From: CBFHOS01 sp965657645
GTDB lineage: Bacteria; Pseudomonadota; Alphaproteobacteria; Puniceispirillales; Puniceispirillaceae
Direction of reading: 5' to 3'
DNA: 64,000 nt
Assembly: GCA_965657645.1 (NCBI GenBank)
Contig: CBFHOS010000009.1
Location: forward strand, 1 to 64,000
In this document: positions 15,694 to 24,215 of the stretch, piece after piece
How the letters are laid out: the number at the start of each line of letters is the position of its first letter
Numbering within the stretch: position 1 is the first letter of the stretch
Notes under the pieces: model-generated
Seen by the model: the letters and a program-made list of their open reading frames with translations, nothing else
What the model was told of the DNA's origin: nothing
Database searches by the model: none
Translations under genes and position numbers: made by a program

Positions 15694-16923
15694 TTAGCTA
15701 CCCTTTAGATGCACCATTTTCAAATTCAGCCGGTCAAATGCAAGATCCGGAATAATCATCAGCCCAAGCAGGCTCGAAATCGGCAATGGTGCGTTTGGCT
15801 CAACCCGCACTCGCAGACCGCCGCCATCCGCAATCAAACCAGTAAGAGGCGCTGTGATCGTTGAACCGGTGCGCGGAAATATCTTTTCGACCCTTTGTAC
15901 CATCATATCCAGTTTGGCCTGTTTAGCGGTGGCGGGGCTCGTGCCCTCAATCGCGGCAATCAACTCCATGATGAGGTCAATCAACCCATCATCAGTGTAA
16001 TCAATGCCAATTTTCACCAGCTCTATTTCGCCGAGCAAATTCAGCGCCTCGCCAGCATTTTCAGCCCCCTGATTACCAAGGGCGACCATCTTGTCATACG
16101 TGTCCAATTGCAAATTGATATCGCTGTTCAGCGTTAAATGACCGTGATCACGCACCACCATTTCGAGGCTATATTGCGATTGTAGCGCCCCAAGGACGAG
16201 ATCGCTTTTCTGCGACATTACCAGATCAACAACTAGGCCACTCATTTTTGAGAGGGCACGCGTTTCGGGTGAATTGCCGCCTTTCCTTTTGGAATGATAG
16301 CGCATCCCGACCGCTTGAAAACCGCCAGCACTCGCATAGCGGGATCCGTTTGGCAGTGTGTTGTGGGTAAGGGGAAGTGTTTCAATCAGGTCGATGCGAA
16401 AGATCCCGTATTTCCCGCGCCCAGTGAAACCCTCAACGACAATCGAGGAATCATCACGCAAAGCATCGGCAAAATCATAGGGCTTTGCAAGGCTCTGCAA
16501 CCCGCCGAAATCAATGTTGCGCAAGGCCAGCGAATCTATTGATGCCTTGTCAGCGTTCAGCACCACATTAGTCATATCCAGCTTGCGCAAAAAGAACTTA
16601 TCGTCGCTCGGGGCGCCATCACTCACGATTTCGAGGGTGTCTGCTGTCAAAAGCAATTCGCCGCGCTCAAAAAGACTGACCTTGCGTAACGCGCCATTAT
16701 AGGTCTCGGTGTCGAAATTACCCTCTTCAAAGACAAGCTTTATGTCGCCCGGAAATTCCATGGTGAGAGCGGCGCGGGCCGGCGCGGCAAACATCCCACC
16801 CAACACCAACATTACCGCAAATGACAATAACGCTAATTTAGCGGCATTGAAGCGATCACGGAAACCAGAGACACCTGAGACACCTGAGACACCTGAGATT
16901 TTTGGGAAGGCAAATTCAAACAT
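15694..16923 (-). CDS. Large exported protein of unknown function
   Basis: A 409-residue protein not recognised. From the ATG chosen, an unusually long n-region with a three-fold Gly-Val-Ser repeat precedes a signal peptide core (LALLSFAVMLVLGGMFAAPARA), so export to the periplasm is likely. The mature part has alternating beta-like hydrophobic patterns, two cysteine-free halves and an amphipathic ending, with some resemblance in layout to DUF945- or AsmA-like periplasmic proteins, but no motif I can name. A longer frame begins at a TTG at 16986 without a clear ribosome site. Confidence 0.7.
   Translation of the reverse strand: MFEFAFPKISGVSGVSGVSGFRDRFNAAKLALLSFAVMLVLGGMFAAPARAALTMEFPGDIKLVFEEGNFDTETYNGALRKVSLFERGELLLTADTLEIVSDGAPSDDKFFLRKLDMTNVVLNADKASIDSLALRNIDFGGLQSLAKPYDFADALRDDSSIVVEGFTGRGKYGIFRIDLIETLPLTHNTLPNGSRYASAGGFQAVGMRYHSKRKGGNSPETRALSKMSGLVVDLVMSQKSDLVLGALQSQYSLEMVVRDHGHLTLNSDINLQLDTYDKMVALGNQGAENAGEALNLLGEIELVKIGIDYTDDGLIDLIMELIAAIEGTSPATAKQAKLDMMVQRVEKIFPRTGSTITAPLTGLIADGGGLRVRVEPNAPLPISSLLGLMIIPDLAFDRLNLKMVHLKGS
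16868..16894. repeat. In-frame tandem repeat, 3 x 9 bp, within an exported protein gene
   Basis: Three perfect copies of gagacacct (plus a partial fourth) encode Gly-Val-Ser repeats just before the signal peptide of the unknown exported protein. Because the unit is a multiple of three, copy number changes would not shift the frame. Confidence 0.8.
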
Positions 16924-17088
16924 GGCAAAGCTTTTGGTTACGAAAGGATTTTTGATTAGATACAACTGCGCTCGTAGGTTCAACAAGATTAGTAACCCTG
17001 CCTCGGCCGAAAGCCACCTTAAATGATGATTGTGGCTAATGCCAAAGCATATTACTCTTGAGGTTGCGCATCTTCACTGGAACAACCA

Positions 17089-18072
17089 ATGTTTTTCTTC
17101 CCGCTGTTTGACGACAACCCGACGCGCCAGACGCCCTATGTATCTTGGGCGATCATGGCGATTTGCGTCATCATGTTCTTGTGGCAGCAATCGCTCGAAC
17201 ATCTACCAGCGCGTCTGGCTATGGTGCAATTGGGCTTTATCCCGGGACACGCCACGGGCGTCACACCATTACCCGATGATTTGGTGTTATTGCCCGCATG
17301 GATGACGATTTTCACCTCGATGTTTTTGCATGGGGGCTGGATGCATATCGGCGGCAACATGCTCTATTTATGGATTTTTGGGGATAATGTAGAGGAATCA
17401 ATGGGGCGGTTTCGCTTCATCCTGTTCTATGCCGCGGGCGGAACGGCGGCGGCTATGGCACAGGCGGCAATTGATCCCGCTTCACCCATTCCCATGATCG
17501 GCGCGTCCGGCGGCATTGCGGCGGTTCTAGGCGCCTATTTAATGCTCCACCCAAAGGCCGCCATCCGCAGTGTACTGGTAATCATCGTCTTTATTCGCTT
17601 TATCAAATTACCGGCATGGCTGGTTCTTGGCGTTTGGATTGGCGGCCAGTTCGTTGCCGTTCCCCAAGCCCTCGCAAATGACGGCGGCGGCGTTGCCTAT
17701 TTTGCACATATCGGCGGATTTGTTGCCGGCATGGCGCTTGTCGCCTTTTTTAAGCGCGGCGATGTTCCGCTATTTGGGCGCGATGACACACCGCCAGAAC
17801 GATGGGATTCCACCCCGACACCATTTGGCGAAATCAAACAAGAGGCCCGTCTCAAATATAGCCGCAAAGCAAGGGAAAGCGCTGTGGCGGGCGCGCTTGG
17901 CTCGCGCATTGGACCACGGCACACTGCGGCCTCAGATATACCAGATGTTATCGACGAGCCGGTGAAACCAAAACGGCACCGTGGATCGGTTCCCTCGACC
18001 GGCAAGGCAAAACAGCCCGCAAGTCGCCCAAGGGCCAAACCATCAGACACACCAAAAAACCCCTGGGGCTGA
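17089..18072 (+). CDS. Rhomboid family intramembrane serine protease
   Basis: Six-helix membrane protease core. The HGGWMHIGGN motif is at residues 81-90, the catalytic serine in GASGG is Ser140, and the catalytic histidine in AHIGGFVAG is His207. The gene encodes 327 residues; after the core, from about residue 225, a hydrophilic basic and proline-rich cytoplasmic tail of 100 residues follows. It cleaves membrane-spanning substrates; its target here is unknown. The stop codon lies inside the first unit of a 20-bp tandem array. Confidence 0.93.
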   Translation: MFFFPLFDDNPTRQTPYVSWAIMAICVIMFLWQQSLEHLPARLAMVQLGFIPGHATGVTPLPDDLVLLPAWMTIFTSMFLHGGWMHIGGNMLYLWIFGDNVEESMGRFRFILFYAAGGTAAAMAQAAIDPASPIPMIGASGGIAAVLGAYLMLHPKAAIRSVLVIIVFIRFIKLPAWLVLGVWIGGQFVAVPQALANDGGGVAYFAHIGGFVAGMALVAFFKRGDVPLFGRDDTPPERWDSTPTPFGEIKQEARLKYSRKARESAVAGALGSRIGPRHTAASDIPDVIDEPVKPKRHRGSVPSTGKAKQPASRPRAKPSDTPKNPWG

Positions 18073-18156
18073 TCCAATTTTGAAGTGGCTAATCCAATTT
18101 TAAAGGGGCTAATCCAATTTTGAAGTGGCTAATTCAATTTTAAAGTGGCTAATCCA
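18071..18156. repeat. Tandem repeat, 4 x 20 bp plus partial copy
   Basis: Four 20-bp units of the form aatccaattttgaagtggct run from inside the rhomboid stop codon into the spacer, followed by a 6-bp remnant. Units one and three share ttgaag; units two and four share ttaaag, suggesting duplication of a 40-bp dimer. Confidence 0.9.
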
Positions 18157-18169
18157 GCCCAACTAAGCT

Positions 18170-18934
18170 CTAAGCCGTGTCGCCTTGGGTTACTATAAAG
18201 GCGTTGGCGCCGGTGGCTTTGACGGCGTCGGCGAGCGTCGTGGCGGCGTTCTGGGTGATATCCGCGTCAAGGCCGCTCACGACCACTGCGGTGCCAAAAT
18301 TGCCGGGTTTAAACCATGGATAGCTACCAACGCTCACCCCCGCAAAATCACGCTGGACCGATTCCATAATTGTCGCAATCGTGCCCTCGCCAATCTCACA
18401 TTGAACGGTCAACCGCGTCATCACAATTCCGCCGGGCAAGCGCTCTTTCAACCCTTCAAACATCGCCTGCAAGATTGACGGCACACCGGGTAGGACATGC
18501 ACATTCTCAAGGATAAAGCCGGGCGCGGCGCTCAGCGGGTTATCAATCAGATCAGCATCCATCGGGATATCAGCCATCTTTTGACGCGCCGCGTTAAATT
18601 CCAAATCGGTGTTTTCATAATGCTTGATCAACACCGCCTCGGCGTCTGGATGACGGATCACCTCTTTATCAAAGGCCTTGGCGATAGATGCGGTGGTGAT
18701 ATCGTCATGCGTGGGGCCAATGCCGCCACTGGTAAAGACCAGATCATACTGCCGCGACATTTGCTGGACTGTGGTGATGATCACCTCTTCAACATCCGCA
18801 ATAACCCGCGCCTCGCAGAGCTTTATCCCCTGTGCACCAAGTTGTTCGGCAAGCCAGCCAATGTTTTTATCTTTGGTCCGGCCCGATAGGATCTCGTCCC
18901 CTATAACAATGATCGCGGCAGTAGGGTTAGTCAT
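18170..18934 (-). CDS. CinA-like molybdopterin-binding-domain protein
   Basis: Matches the N-terminal MoCF/CinA domain: IVIGDEILSGRTKDKN at the start, a TSGGIGPTHDD motif near residue 75, and HVLPGVPSILQAMFE near 150. In CinA this domain has ADP-ribose or FAD pyrophosphatase-like activity. The C-terminal nicotinamide-nucleotide amidase domain is absent, as in the stand-alone proteins common in Alphaproteobacteria. The ATG at 18934 has a GGAG ribosome site; a GTG four codons upstream overlaps it. Length is 254 residues. Confidence 0.88.
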   Translation of the reverse strand: MTNPTAAIIVIGDEILSGRTKDKNIGWLAEQLGAQGIKLCEARVIADVEEVIITTVQQMSRQYDLVFTSGGIGPTHDDITTASIAKAFDKEVIRHPDAEAVLIKHYENTDLEFNAARQKMADIPMDADLIDNPLSAAPGFILENVHVLPGVPSILQAMFEGLKERLPGGIVMTRLTVQCEIGEGTIATIMESVQRDFAGVSVGSYPWFKPGNFGTAVVVSGLDADITQNAATTLADAVKATGANAFIVTQGDTA

Positions 18935-19088
18935 ATTAGGCTCCACAAAAACATACCGGCAGAAATATACCCGACGGTTAAAGGCTAAGGCCTAAAGTAG
19001 CGACAATGGAAATGCAACAGAGCAAAAAGACACACCATCCCGCAAATCCAATAATATCCGGTTATCTTGGTAATAGTCGAAACGAGTG

Positions 19089-19142
19089 CCTTGCTAAAAT
19101 ACTTGGCCTTGCTAAAATACTTGGCCTTGCTAAAAAACTTGG
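19089..19142. repeat. Intergenic tandem repeat, 3 x 18 bp
   Basis: Three 18-bp units, ccttgctaaaatacttgg, with one base change in the third, lie upstream of map in the 269-bp spacer that starts at 18935. The remaining spacer shows no gene or clear promoter. Confidence 0.9.
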
Positions 19143-19203
19143 CTTTTTGGCGCTTTCGCAGTAGGTCTATGGCTTGTTATATAGTCTTTGATGAGAGCGG
19201 ATC

Positions 19204-19992
19204 ATGCGCGAAGAACCAGTAATCAGACATAGCGAAGAAGGCTTTGCCGGCATGCGGGCGGCGGGCCATCTTGCGGCCAAGGTTTTGGACATGATCACCC
19301 CGCATGTTGTTGCTGGCGTCACCACCGAAGAGCTTGATCGTATTTGCCATGAATATATCACCGCCAATGGCGCGGTTCCGGCACCGCTCAATTACAAAGG
19401 CTTTCCAAAGGCCACCTGTATTTCCCTCAATCATGTCGTTTGTCACGGTATTCCGGGGGCAAAAAAGCTGGAAACAGGGGATATACTGAACATTGATGTC
19501 ACGGTTATTCTGGATAGCTGGTACGGCGATACATCCCGCATGTTCTATGTTGGCGAACCGGCGGTAAAGGCACGGTTGCTCACCGAGGCCACCTATGAAT
19601 GTTTAATGCGAGGCATTGATGCGGCGCGTCCGGGCAACACGCTTGGAGATATTGGTCACGCCATCCAGAGCTATGCTGAATCGCTGCGGTTTTCTGTCGT
19701 TCGTGACTTCACCGGACACGGCCTTGGTCAAACCTTCCATTGTGCGCCAACGGTTCTGCATTATGGCAATGCTGGTGCTGGCATGACGTTGGAACCGGGG
19801 ATGATCTTCACCATCGAGCCGATGATTAATGCTGGTAAAGCGGCGACAAAAATTCTGCCCGATGGCTGGACCGCGGTTACGCGTGACCGCTCGCTATCGG
19901 CCCAGTTCGAACATTCTATCGGCGTTACTGAAGATGCGCCTGAAATCTTCACCCTGTCCCCTGCTGGCTTTTCCGCCCCGCCCTACACCTAA
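19204..19992 (+). CDS. map: Methionine aminopeptidase, type I
   Basis: Removes the initiator methionine from nascent proteins. The metal ligands fall in the DVTVILDSWYGDTSR stretch (two Asp), TGHGLGQTFH (His), MIFTIEPM (Glu) and QFEHSIGVT (Glu), all intact. The 262-residue length matches alphaproteobacterial type Ia enzymes. A radC homologue follows 62 bp downstream on the same strand, an arrangement found in other alphaproteobacteria. Confidence 0.97.
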   Translation: MREEPVIRHSEEGFAGMRAAGHLAAKVLDMITPHVVAGVTTEELDRICHEYITANGAVPAPLNYKGFPKATCISLNHVVCHGIPGAKKLETGDILNIDVTVILDSWYGDTSRMFYVGEPAVKARLLTEATYECLMRGIDAARPGNTLGDIGHAIQSYAESLRFSVVRDFTGHGLGQTFHCAPTVLHYGNAGAGMTLEPGMIFTIEPMINAGKAATKILPDGWTAVTRDRSLSAQFEHSIGVTEDAPEIFTLSPAGFSAPPYT

Positions 19993-20054
19993 GACTGGCA
20001 TTTAGGACCTGTAGAGTTAACGCTTTATTTATCTCAATCGTTGTAAAAAGTGGG

Positions 20055-20768
20055 ATGAAGACACCCACAGGTAAGTCACCTAACGACAAAACATCGCAAA
20101 GCAAGGTTACGGGTCATCGAACCCGAATGCGCACCCGCATTATAGAAAAGGGCGCCAACACGCTCACCGACTTAGAATTGCTCGAGATCATTCTTTATGG
20201 TGGCAACCCCAGAGGTGACACCAAACCGCTGGCGAAAGATCTGTTCGTACAATTCGGCTCACTATCGGGCATTCTAAGAGCGCCCATCGCCAGATTGCTA
20301 GCCATTCCAAAAATTGGCCATGGGGCTATTGCCTGTATCAAAGTTGCCGAGGCGGCGGCGCTCCATCTCAGCTATAATGACATCAAATTCCAACCAGTGC
20401 TTGCTAGCTGGGGCGCGATCAACCGGCATTGCATCAACCGCCTCACCCATGAACAGATTGAAATCTTCCTGATGATTAGCCTCGATAGTCAAAACAGAGT
20501 GATTGCCGAGGATGAGGTATCACGGGGCACCATAGATCAAACGCCGGTTTACATTCGCGAGGTGATAAATGTCGCCCTTCGCAATAACGCAAAATCAGTT
20601 TTGTTGGTGCATAATCACCCTAGCGGTGAGACAAAACCCTCAGAAGCCGACATCAGCATGACCAAGGAATTGCGCAGAGCCTTTAACATCATGACGATTA
20701 ACCTGCATGACCATCTGATTGTTGCGGCGGGCAAATGCATCAGCCTGCGAAGCCTCGGCTATCTGTAG
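20055..20768 (+). CDS. radC: RadC/JAB-domain DNA repair protein
   Basis: Begins with a Lys/Arg-rich segment, then a helix-hairpin-helix-like region (LLAIPKIGHGAIACIKVAEA) and a C-terminal JAB/MPN metalloprotease-like domain with the ligand motif VHNHPSGETKPSEADI (H-x-H-...-D). The 237-residue length fits RadC. Despite the name, evidence for a DNA repair role is weak. It is downstream of map, probably in the same transcript. Confidence 0.93.
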   Translation: MKTPTGKSPNDKTSQSKVTGHRTRMRTRIIEKGANTLTDLELLEIILYGGNPRGDTKPLAKDLFVQFGSLSGILRAPIARLLAIPKIGHGAIACIKVAEAAALHLSYNDIKFQPVLASWGAINRHCINRLTHEQIEIFLMISLDSQNRVIAEDEVSRGTIDQTPVYIREVINVALRNNAKSVLLVHNHPSGETKPSEADISMTKELRRAFNIMTINLHDHLIVAAGKCISLRSLGYL

Positions 20769-20810
20769 GACCCCCCAGCCACATAATAAAGCTTGGGCAA
20801 AGTGGCGCCG

Positions 20811-20993
20811 TTAGTTGCCGGAAATGGTGTCCTTGGCCTTTCGGGTCATCTCGCCAGCCTTCCGACTCGCGCGTAATAGACCCGGCCGCGCGGCGGTAAG
20901 GGCCTTATTTGCCACTTCTCCTGCCTTTTTTTGCACTTTTGGACTTTGCGCAGCGTGCATCAAAGCTCTTAAAACTAGTCGTCTAAACAGCAT
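20811..20993 (-). CDS. Small basic amphipathic protein of unknown function
   Basis: A 60-residue protein rich in Lys, Arg and Ala, with repeated helical stretches (AQSPKVQKKAGEVANKAL and LLRASRKAGEMTRKAKD). I chose the internal ATG giving MLFRRLVLRAL; ten upstream codons belong to a less plausible longer frame. There is no clear ribosome site, so doubt remains. The composition is typical of short conserved alphaproteobacterial proteins of unknown role. It is divergent from purB. Confidence 0.5.
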   Translation of the reverse strand: MLFRRLVLRALMHAAQSPKVQKKAGEVANKALTAARPGLLRASRKAGEMTRKAKDTISGN

Positions 20994-21101
20994 GTTGTGT
21001 TTTTCCCGTGTAATGACCCACAATTTGTGGGCTTCATACTGGATTTATCCCAGCTACGATGCTACAACCCACGCCTTGGTAACGCAAAGGAATTAAAACA
21101 C

Positions 21102-22397
21102 ATGATCCCGCGATATTCGCGACCGGAGATGAGTGACATCTGGTCAGAGGAAAGCAAATTTCAAATCTGGTTTGAGATCGAGGCGCATGCCTGTGATGCA
21201 CAGGCAAAGTTAGGAATTATCCCCGCCGAAGCAGCCGCCGCAGTATGGGAACGCGGCGCTTTTGACATCGACAGAATCAACGAGATTGAGCGGGAAACCA
21301 AACATGACGTGATTGCGTTCCTAACCAACCTTGCCGAATATGTTGGCGACGAAGCGCGCTTTGTGCATCAGGGCATGACATCGTCGGATGTACTGGACAC
21401 AACCACCGCGGTGCAGATGACGCGCGCGGCTGATCTATTGATCGAGGGTGTGGACAGGTTGCTGGCCGCGATCAAAAAGCGGGCCTTTGAATATAAGCGC
21501 ACACCAACAATTGGCCGCAGTCATGGCATTCATGCCGAGCCGGTCACATTCGGTCTAAAGCTTGCCACCTATTATGCGGAATTTAGCCGGTGCCGTAGCC
21601 GCCTTGAAGCGGCCCGCAGTGAAATCGCCACCTGTGCTATTTCCGGTGCGGTCGGTACCTTTGCCCATATTGACCCAAGCGTCGAAGCCCATGTGGCCGA
21701 TAAAATGGGATTGATTGTAGAGCCTGTCTCAACCCAGGTGATCCCGCGCGATCGCCATGCAATGTATTTTGCGATCTTGGGCGTTGTGGCCAGTTCAATC
21801 GAGAGATTGGCCACCGAAGTCCGGCACATGCAACGCACCGAAGTCCGCGAAGCCGAGGAGTTTTTCTCCGCCGGTCAAAAAGGTTCATCGGCAATGCCGC
21901 ACAAGCGCAATCCTGTATTGACGGAAAACCTCACGGGTATTGCCCGCATCGTTCGCGCCGCGGTAACGCCGGCGCTGGAAAATGTCGCCCTATGGCATGA
22001 GCGTGACATTTCACATTCATCAGTCGAGCGCGTTTTTGGCCCCGACGCCACCATCGGTCTTGATTTTGCTCTGCACCGGATGGCTGGTGTTATGGAGAAT
22101 TTGCTGGTTTATCCTGAGAATATGCAGGCCAACCTCGATCAGCTTGGCGGCCTTGTTCATTCCCAGCAAGTGTTGCTGGCCCTCACCCAAAAGGGTGTTA
22201 GCCGTGAAGATTCCTATAAATTCGTTCAACGTAATGCGATGGATGTATGGCGTGAAGGCGGTAGCTATCTAGACAAGCTAAAGGCCGATACAGATGTCGC
22301 GCAATATCTATCAAATGACGAGCTGGAAGCATTGTTTGATCTGGAACAGCATTTCCGTCACGTCGACACAATTTTTGACCGGGTGTTTGGTAAATAG
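21102..22397 (+). CDS. purB: Adenylosuccinate lyase
   Basis: Cleaves SAICAR and adenylosuccinate in purine synthesis. The fumarase/lyase signature GSSAMPHKRNP is present, with TSSDVLDTT and a SHGIHAEPVTFG segment that carries the catalytic histidine. The ATG used gives MIPRYSRPEM, the usual N-terminus, and has an AAGGA ribosome site; the open frame extends further upstream without support. The length is 431 residues. It heads the purine cluster and purC follows after a 68-bp spacer holding a tandem repeat. Confidence 0.97.
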   Translation: MIPRYSRPEMSDIWSEESKFQIWFEIEAHACDAQAKLGIIPAEAAAAVWERGAFDIDRINEIERETKHDVIAFLTNLAEYVGDEARFVHQGMTSSDVLDTTTAVQMTRAADLLIEGVDRLLAAIKKRAFEYKRTPTIGRSHGIHAEPVTFGLKLATYYAEFSRCRSRLEAARSEIATCAISGAVGTFAHIDPSVEAHVADKMGLIVEPVSTQVIPRDRHAMYFAILGVVASSIERLATEVRHMQRTEVREAEEFFSAGQKGSSAMPHKRNPVLTENLTGIARIVRAAVTPALENVALWHERDISHSSVERVFGPDATIGLDFALHRMAGVMENLLVYPENMQANLDQLGGLVHSQQVLLALTQKGVSREDSYKFVQRNAMDVWREGGSYLDKLKADTDVAQYLSNDELEALFDLEQHFRHVDTIFDRVFGK

Positions 22398-22402
22398 CAT
22401 CG

Positions 22403-22453
22403 CCGTATTGGCATTAGAACCGAATTGGCACTAGGACCGTATTGGCACTAAGA
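22403..22453. repeat. Intergenic tandem repeat, 3 x 17 bp, TATTGGCACTA core
   Basis: Three 17-bp units (ccgtattggcactaaga type) fill most of the purB-purC spacer, and the last unit leads into the purC ribosome site. The core resembles the array beside tRNA-Leu at 14481-14525. Confidence 0.85.
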
Positions 22454-22465
22454 AAGGCCTATAGA

Positions 22466-23194
22466 ATGACCGAAAGAACAATGCTTTACGAAGGCAAAGC
22501 CAAAGTTATTTTCGAAGGACCAGAAGACGGCACACTTGTTCAATATTTCAAGGATGATGCAACCGCCTATAACGCGCAGAAAAAAGATGTGATTGATGGC
22601 AAAGGCGTGCTCAACAACTACATCAGCGAGCATATCATGCAAGCCGTTGAGGCAATTGGCATCCCGACTCATTTCCTCGGACGTCTCAATGACCGCGAAC
22701 AGCTTATTCGCAAACTAGAGATTGTGCCGATTGAGATTGTCGTCCGCAATGTTGCGGCTGGTTCAATCTGTCCGCGTCTCGGTCTTGAAGAAGGCGCGCC
22801 CCTGCCCAACAGCTTGATCGAATTCTGTCTCAAGGATGACGCGCTAGGCGATCCTATTATTGCGGCTGAACATATTGTAACCTTCGGCTGGGCAACCGAA
22901 GAGGAATTAGATGTGATCTGTGAGGACACAATTCGCATCAATGATTTCCTAACCGGTTTATTTTACGCAATTGGCGTCCGCCTGATTGATTTCAAGCTGG
23001 AATTTGGCCGTGCCTATGGCGAAGATGGTGTCACTATCATGTTGGCCGATGAAATCAGCCCGGATAATTGTCGCCTATGGGATGTAAAGACGAACGAAAA
23101 AATGGACAAAGACAGGTTTCGGCGGGATTTGGGTGGGTTGATTGAGGCTTACCAAGAAATCGCTAACCGTTTGGGAGTGTCTATTCCGTCCTAA
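22466..23194 (+). CDS. purC: SAICAR synthase
   Basis: Condenses CAIR with aspartate in purine synthesis. The N-terminal [11 protein letters not shown] loop, the [19 protein letters not shown] segment and the IELKLEFG-like [12 protein letters not shown] with [13 protein letters not shown] are diagnostic. I use the ATG giving [14 protein letters not shown] with an AGAAAGG ribosome site; the frame opens eight codons earlier at a TTG. The length is 242 residues. Confidence 0.96.
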   Translation: MTERTMLYEGKAKVIFEGPEDGTLVQYFKDDATAYNAQKKDVIDGKGVLNNYISEHIMQAVEAIGIPTHFLGRLNDREQLIRKLEIVPIEIVVRNVAAGSICPRLGLEEGAPLPNSLIEFCLKDDALGDPIIAAEHIVTFGWATEEELDVICEDTIRINDFLTGLFYAIGVRLIDFKLEFGRAYGEDGVTIMLADEISPDNCRLWDVKTNEKMDKDRFRRDLGGLIEAYQEIANRLGVSIPS

Positions 23195-23259
23195 CCACCA
23201 TTTCTTATTAACAGGCCATTACATACCGGCCATCTCCATCAACAGATAAGGGTTAAACA

Positions 23260-23508
23260 ATGCAGGTCATTGTAAATATCTCACTTAAAGAAGGCGTATT
23301 GGACCCACAGGGCCGGGCAACTGCCCGCTCATTGGGTGATCTTGGTTTTGCCGAGGTTGACGACGTACGCGTTGGCAAGCGGATCGTGTTGGAAATCAAC
23401 GAAACCGACCCTGCCCGCATAAATCAACGTGTCGCGCGGATGTGCGAAACGCTGTTGTCAAACACGGTTATCGAAGAATATGAGATCGAAATTCCGGACG
23501 GACAATAG
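23260..23508 (+). CDS. purS: FGAM synthase small subunit PurS
   Basis: An 82-residue protein of the PurS family that bridges PurQ and PurL. It shows the typical VNISLKEGVLDPQG start and an LGFAEVDDVRVGKRI middle. Its presence with separate purQ and short purL means the three-subunit (Bacillus-type) FGAM synthetase is used rather than the single long PurL of E. coli. purQ starts 2 bp after its stop. Confidence 0.96.
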   Translation: MQVIVNISLKEGVLDPQGRATARSLGDLGFAEVDDVRVGKRIVLEINETDPARINQRVARMCETLLSNTVIEEYEIEIPDGQ

Positions 23509-23510
23509 CC

Positions 23511-24215
23511 ATGAGTATTTCATCCATGCGTGTTGCGATTGTCGTTTTCCCCGGATCCAATTGTGATCGGGACATGATGGTTGGCATCGAACAATTGACT
23601 GGTCGTCGCCCCTCACTCATCTGGCATAAAGAAGCCACCCTTGACCCAGTTGATCTGGCGATCATTCCGGGCGGTTTTTCATTCGGCGATTATTTGCGCT
23701 GCGGTGCGCTAGCCGCGCGCTCGCCAGTGATCGATGCCGTAATGGATCATGCGGCCCGCGGCGGCGCGGTTATGGGCATCTGTAACGGTTTTCAGATATT
23801 GCTAGAGACTGGTATGTTGCCAGGTGTACTGGTGCAAAATGCCGGATTGAACTATGTCTGCCGCAATACCGCGATCAAGGTTCAGGAAACTGTATCCTCG
23901 CCGTTCACCGCCAATCTTGAAGTTGGCTCTGATCTGGTGATGCCGGTGGCGCATAATGAGGGCAATTACTTTGCCAGCGATGAAGAATTGGCGCGTCTTG
24001 ACGATAATGGACAGATCGCCTTCCGCTATGCCGAGAGTGATATTTATGGTCCTGCAAATCCAAATGGCGCGGCCAAGGATATTGCCGGTATTGTGTCAAC
24101 AAATGGCCGAGTTATGGGCATGATGCCACATCCCGAACGTGCTATTTCCAAAGAATTGGGTGGGGTTGATGGCGCCACCCTCCTGCAAGGGTGCCTGGAG
24201 GCACTAGCATCATGA
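23511..24215 (+). CDS. purQ: FGAM synthase glutaminase subunit PurQ
   Basis: Class I glutamine amidotransferase that supplies ammonia to PurL. The nucleophilic cysteine is in [12 protein letters not shown], and the partner histidine and glutamate in MMPHPERA near the end. The start could be either MSISSM or the internal [14 protein letters not shown], which is the family norm. It overlaps purL by 4 bp (ATGA). Length is 234 residues. Confidence 0.96.
   Translation: MSISSMRVAIVVFPGSNCDRDMMVGIEQLTGRRPSLIWHKEATLDPVDLAIIPGGFSFGDYLRCGALAARSPVIDAVMDHAARGGAVMGICNGFQILLETGMLPGVLVQNAGLNYVCRNTAIKVQETVSSPFTANLEVGSDLVMPVAHNEGNYFASDEELARLDDNGQIAFRYAESDIYGPANPNGAAKDIAGIVSTNGRVMGMMPHPERAISKELGGVDGATLLQGCLEALAS

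Noticed and set aside
18071..18156. Possible CRISPR-like array
   Set aside because: Units abut directly with no spacers and no cas genes are nearby; this is a simple tandem repeat.
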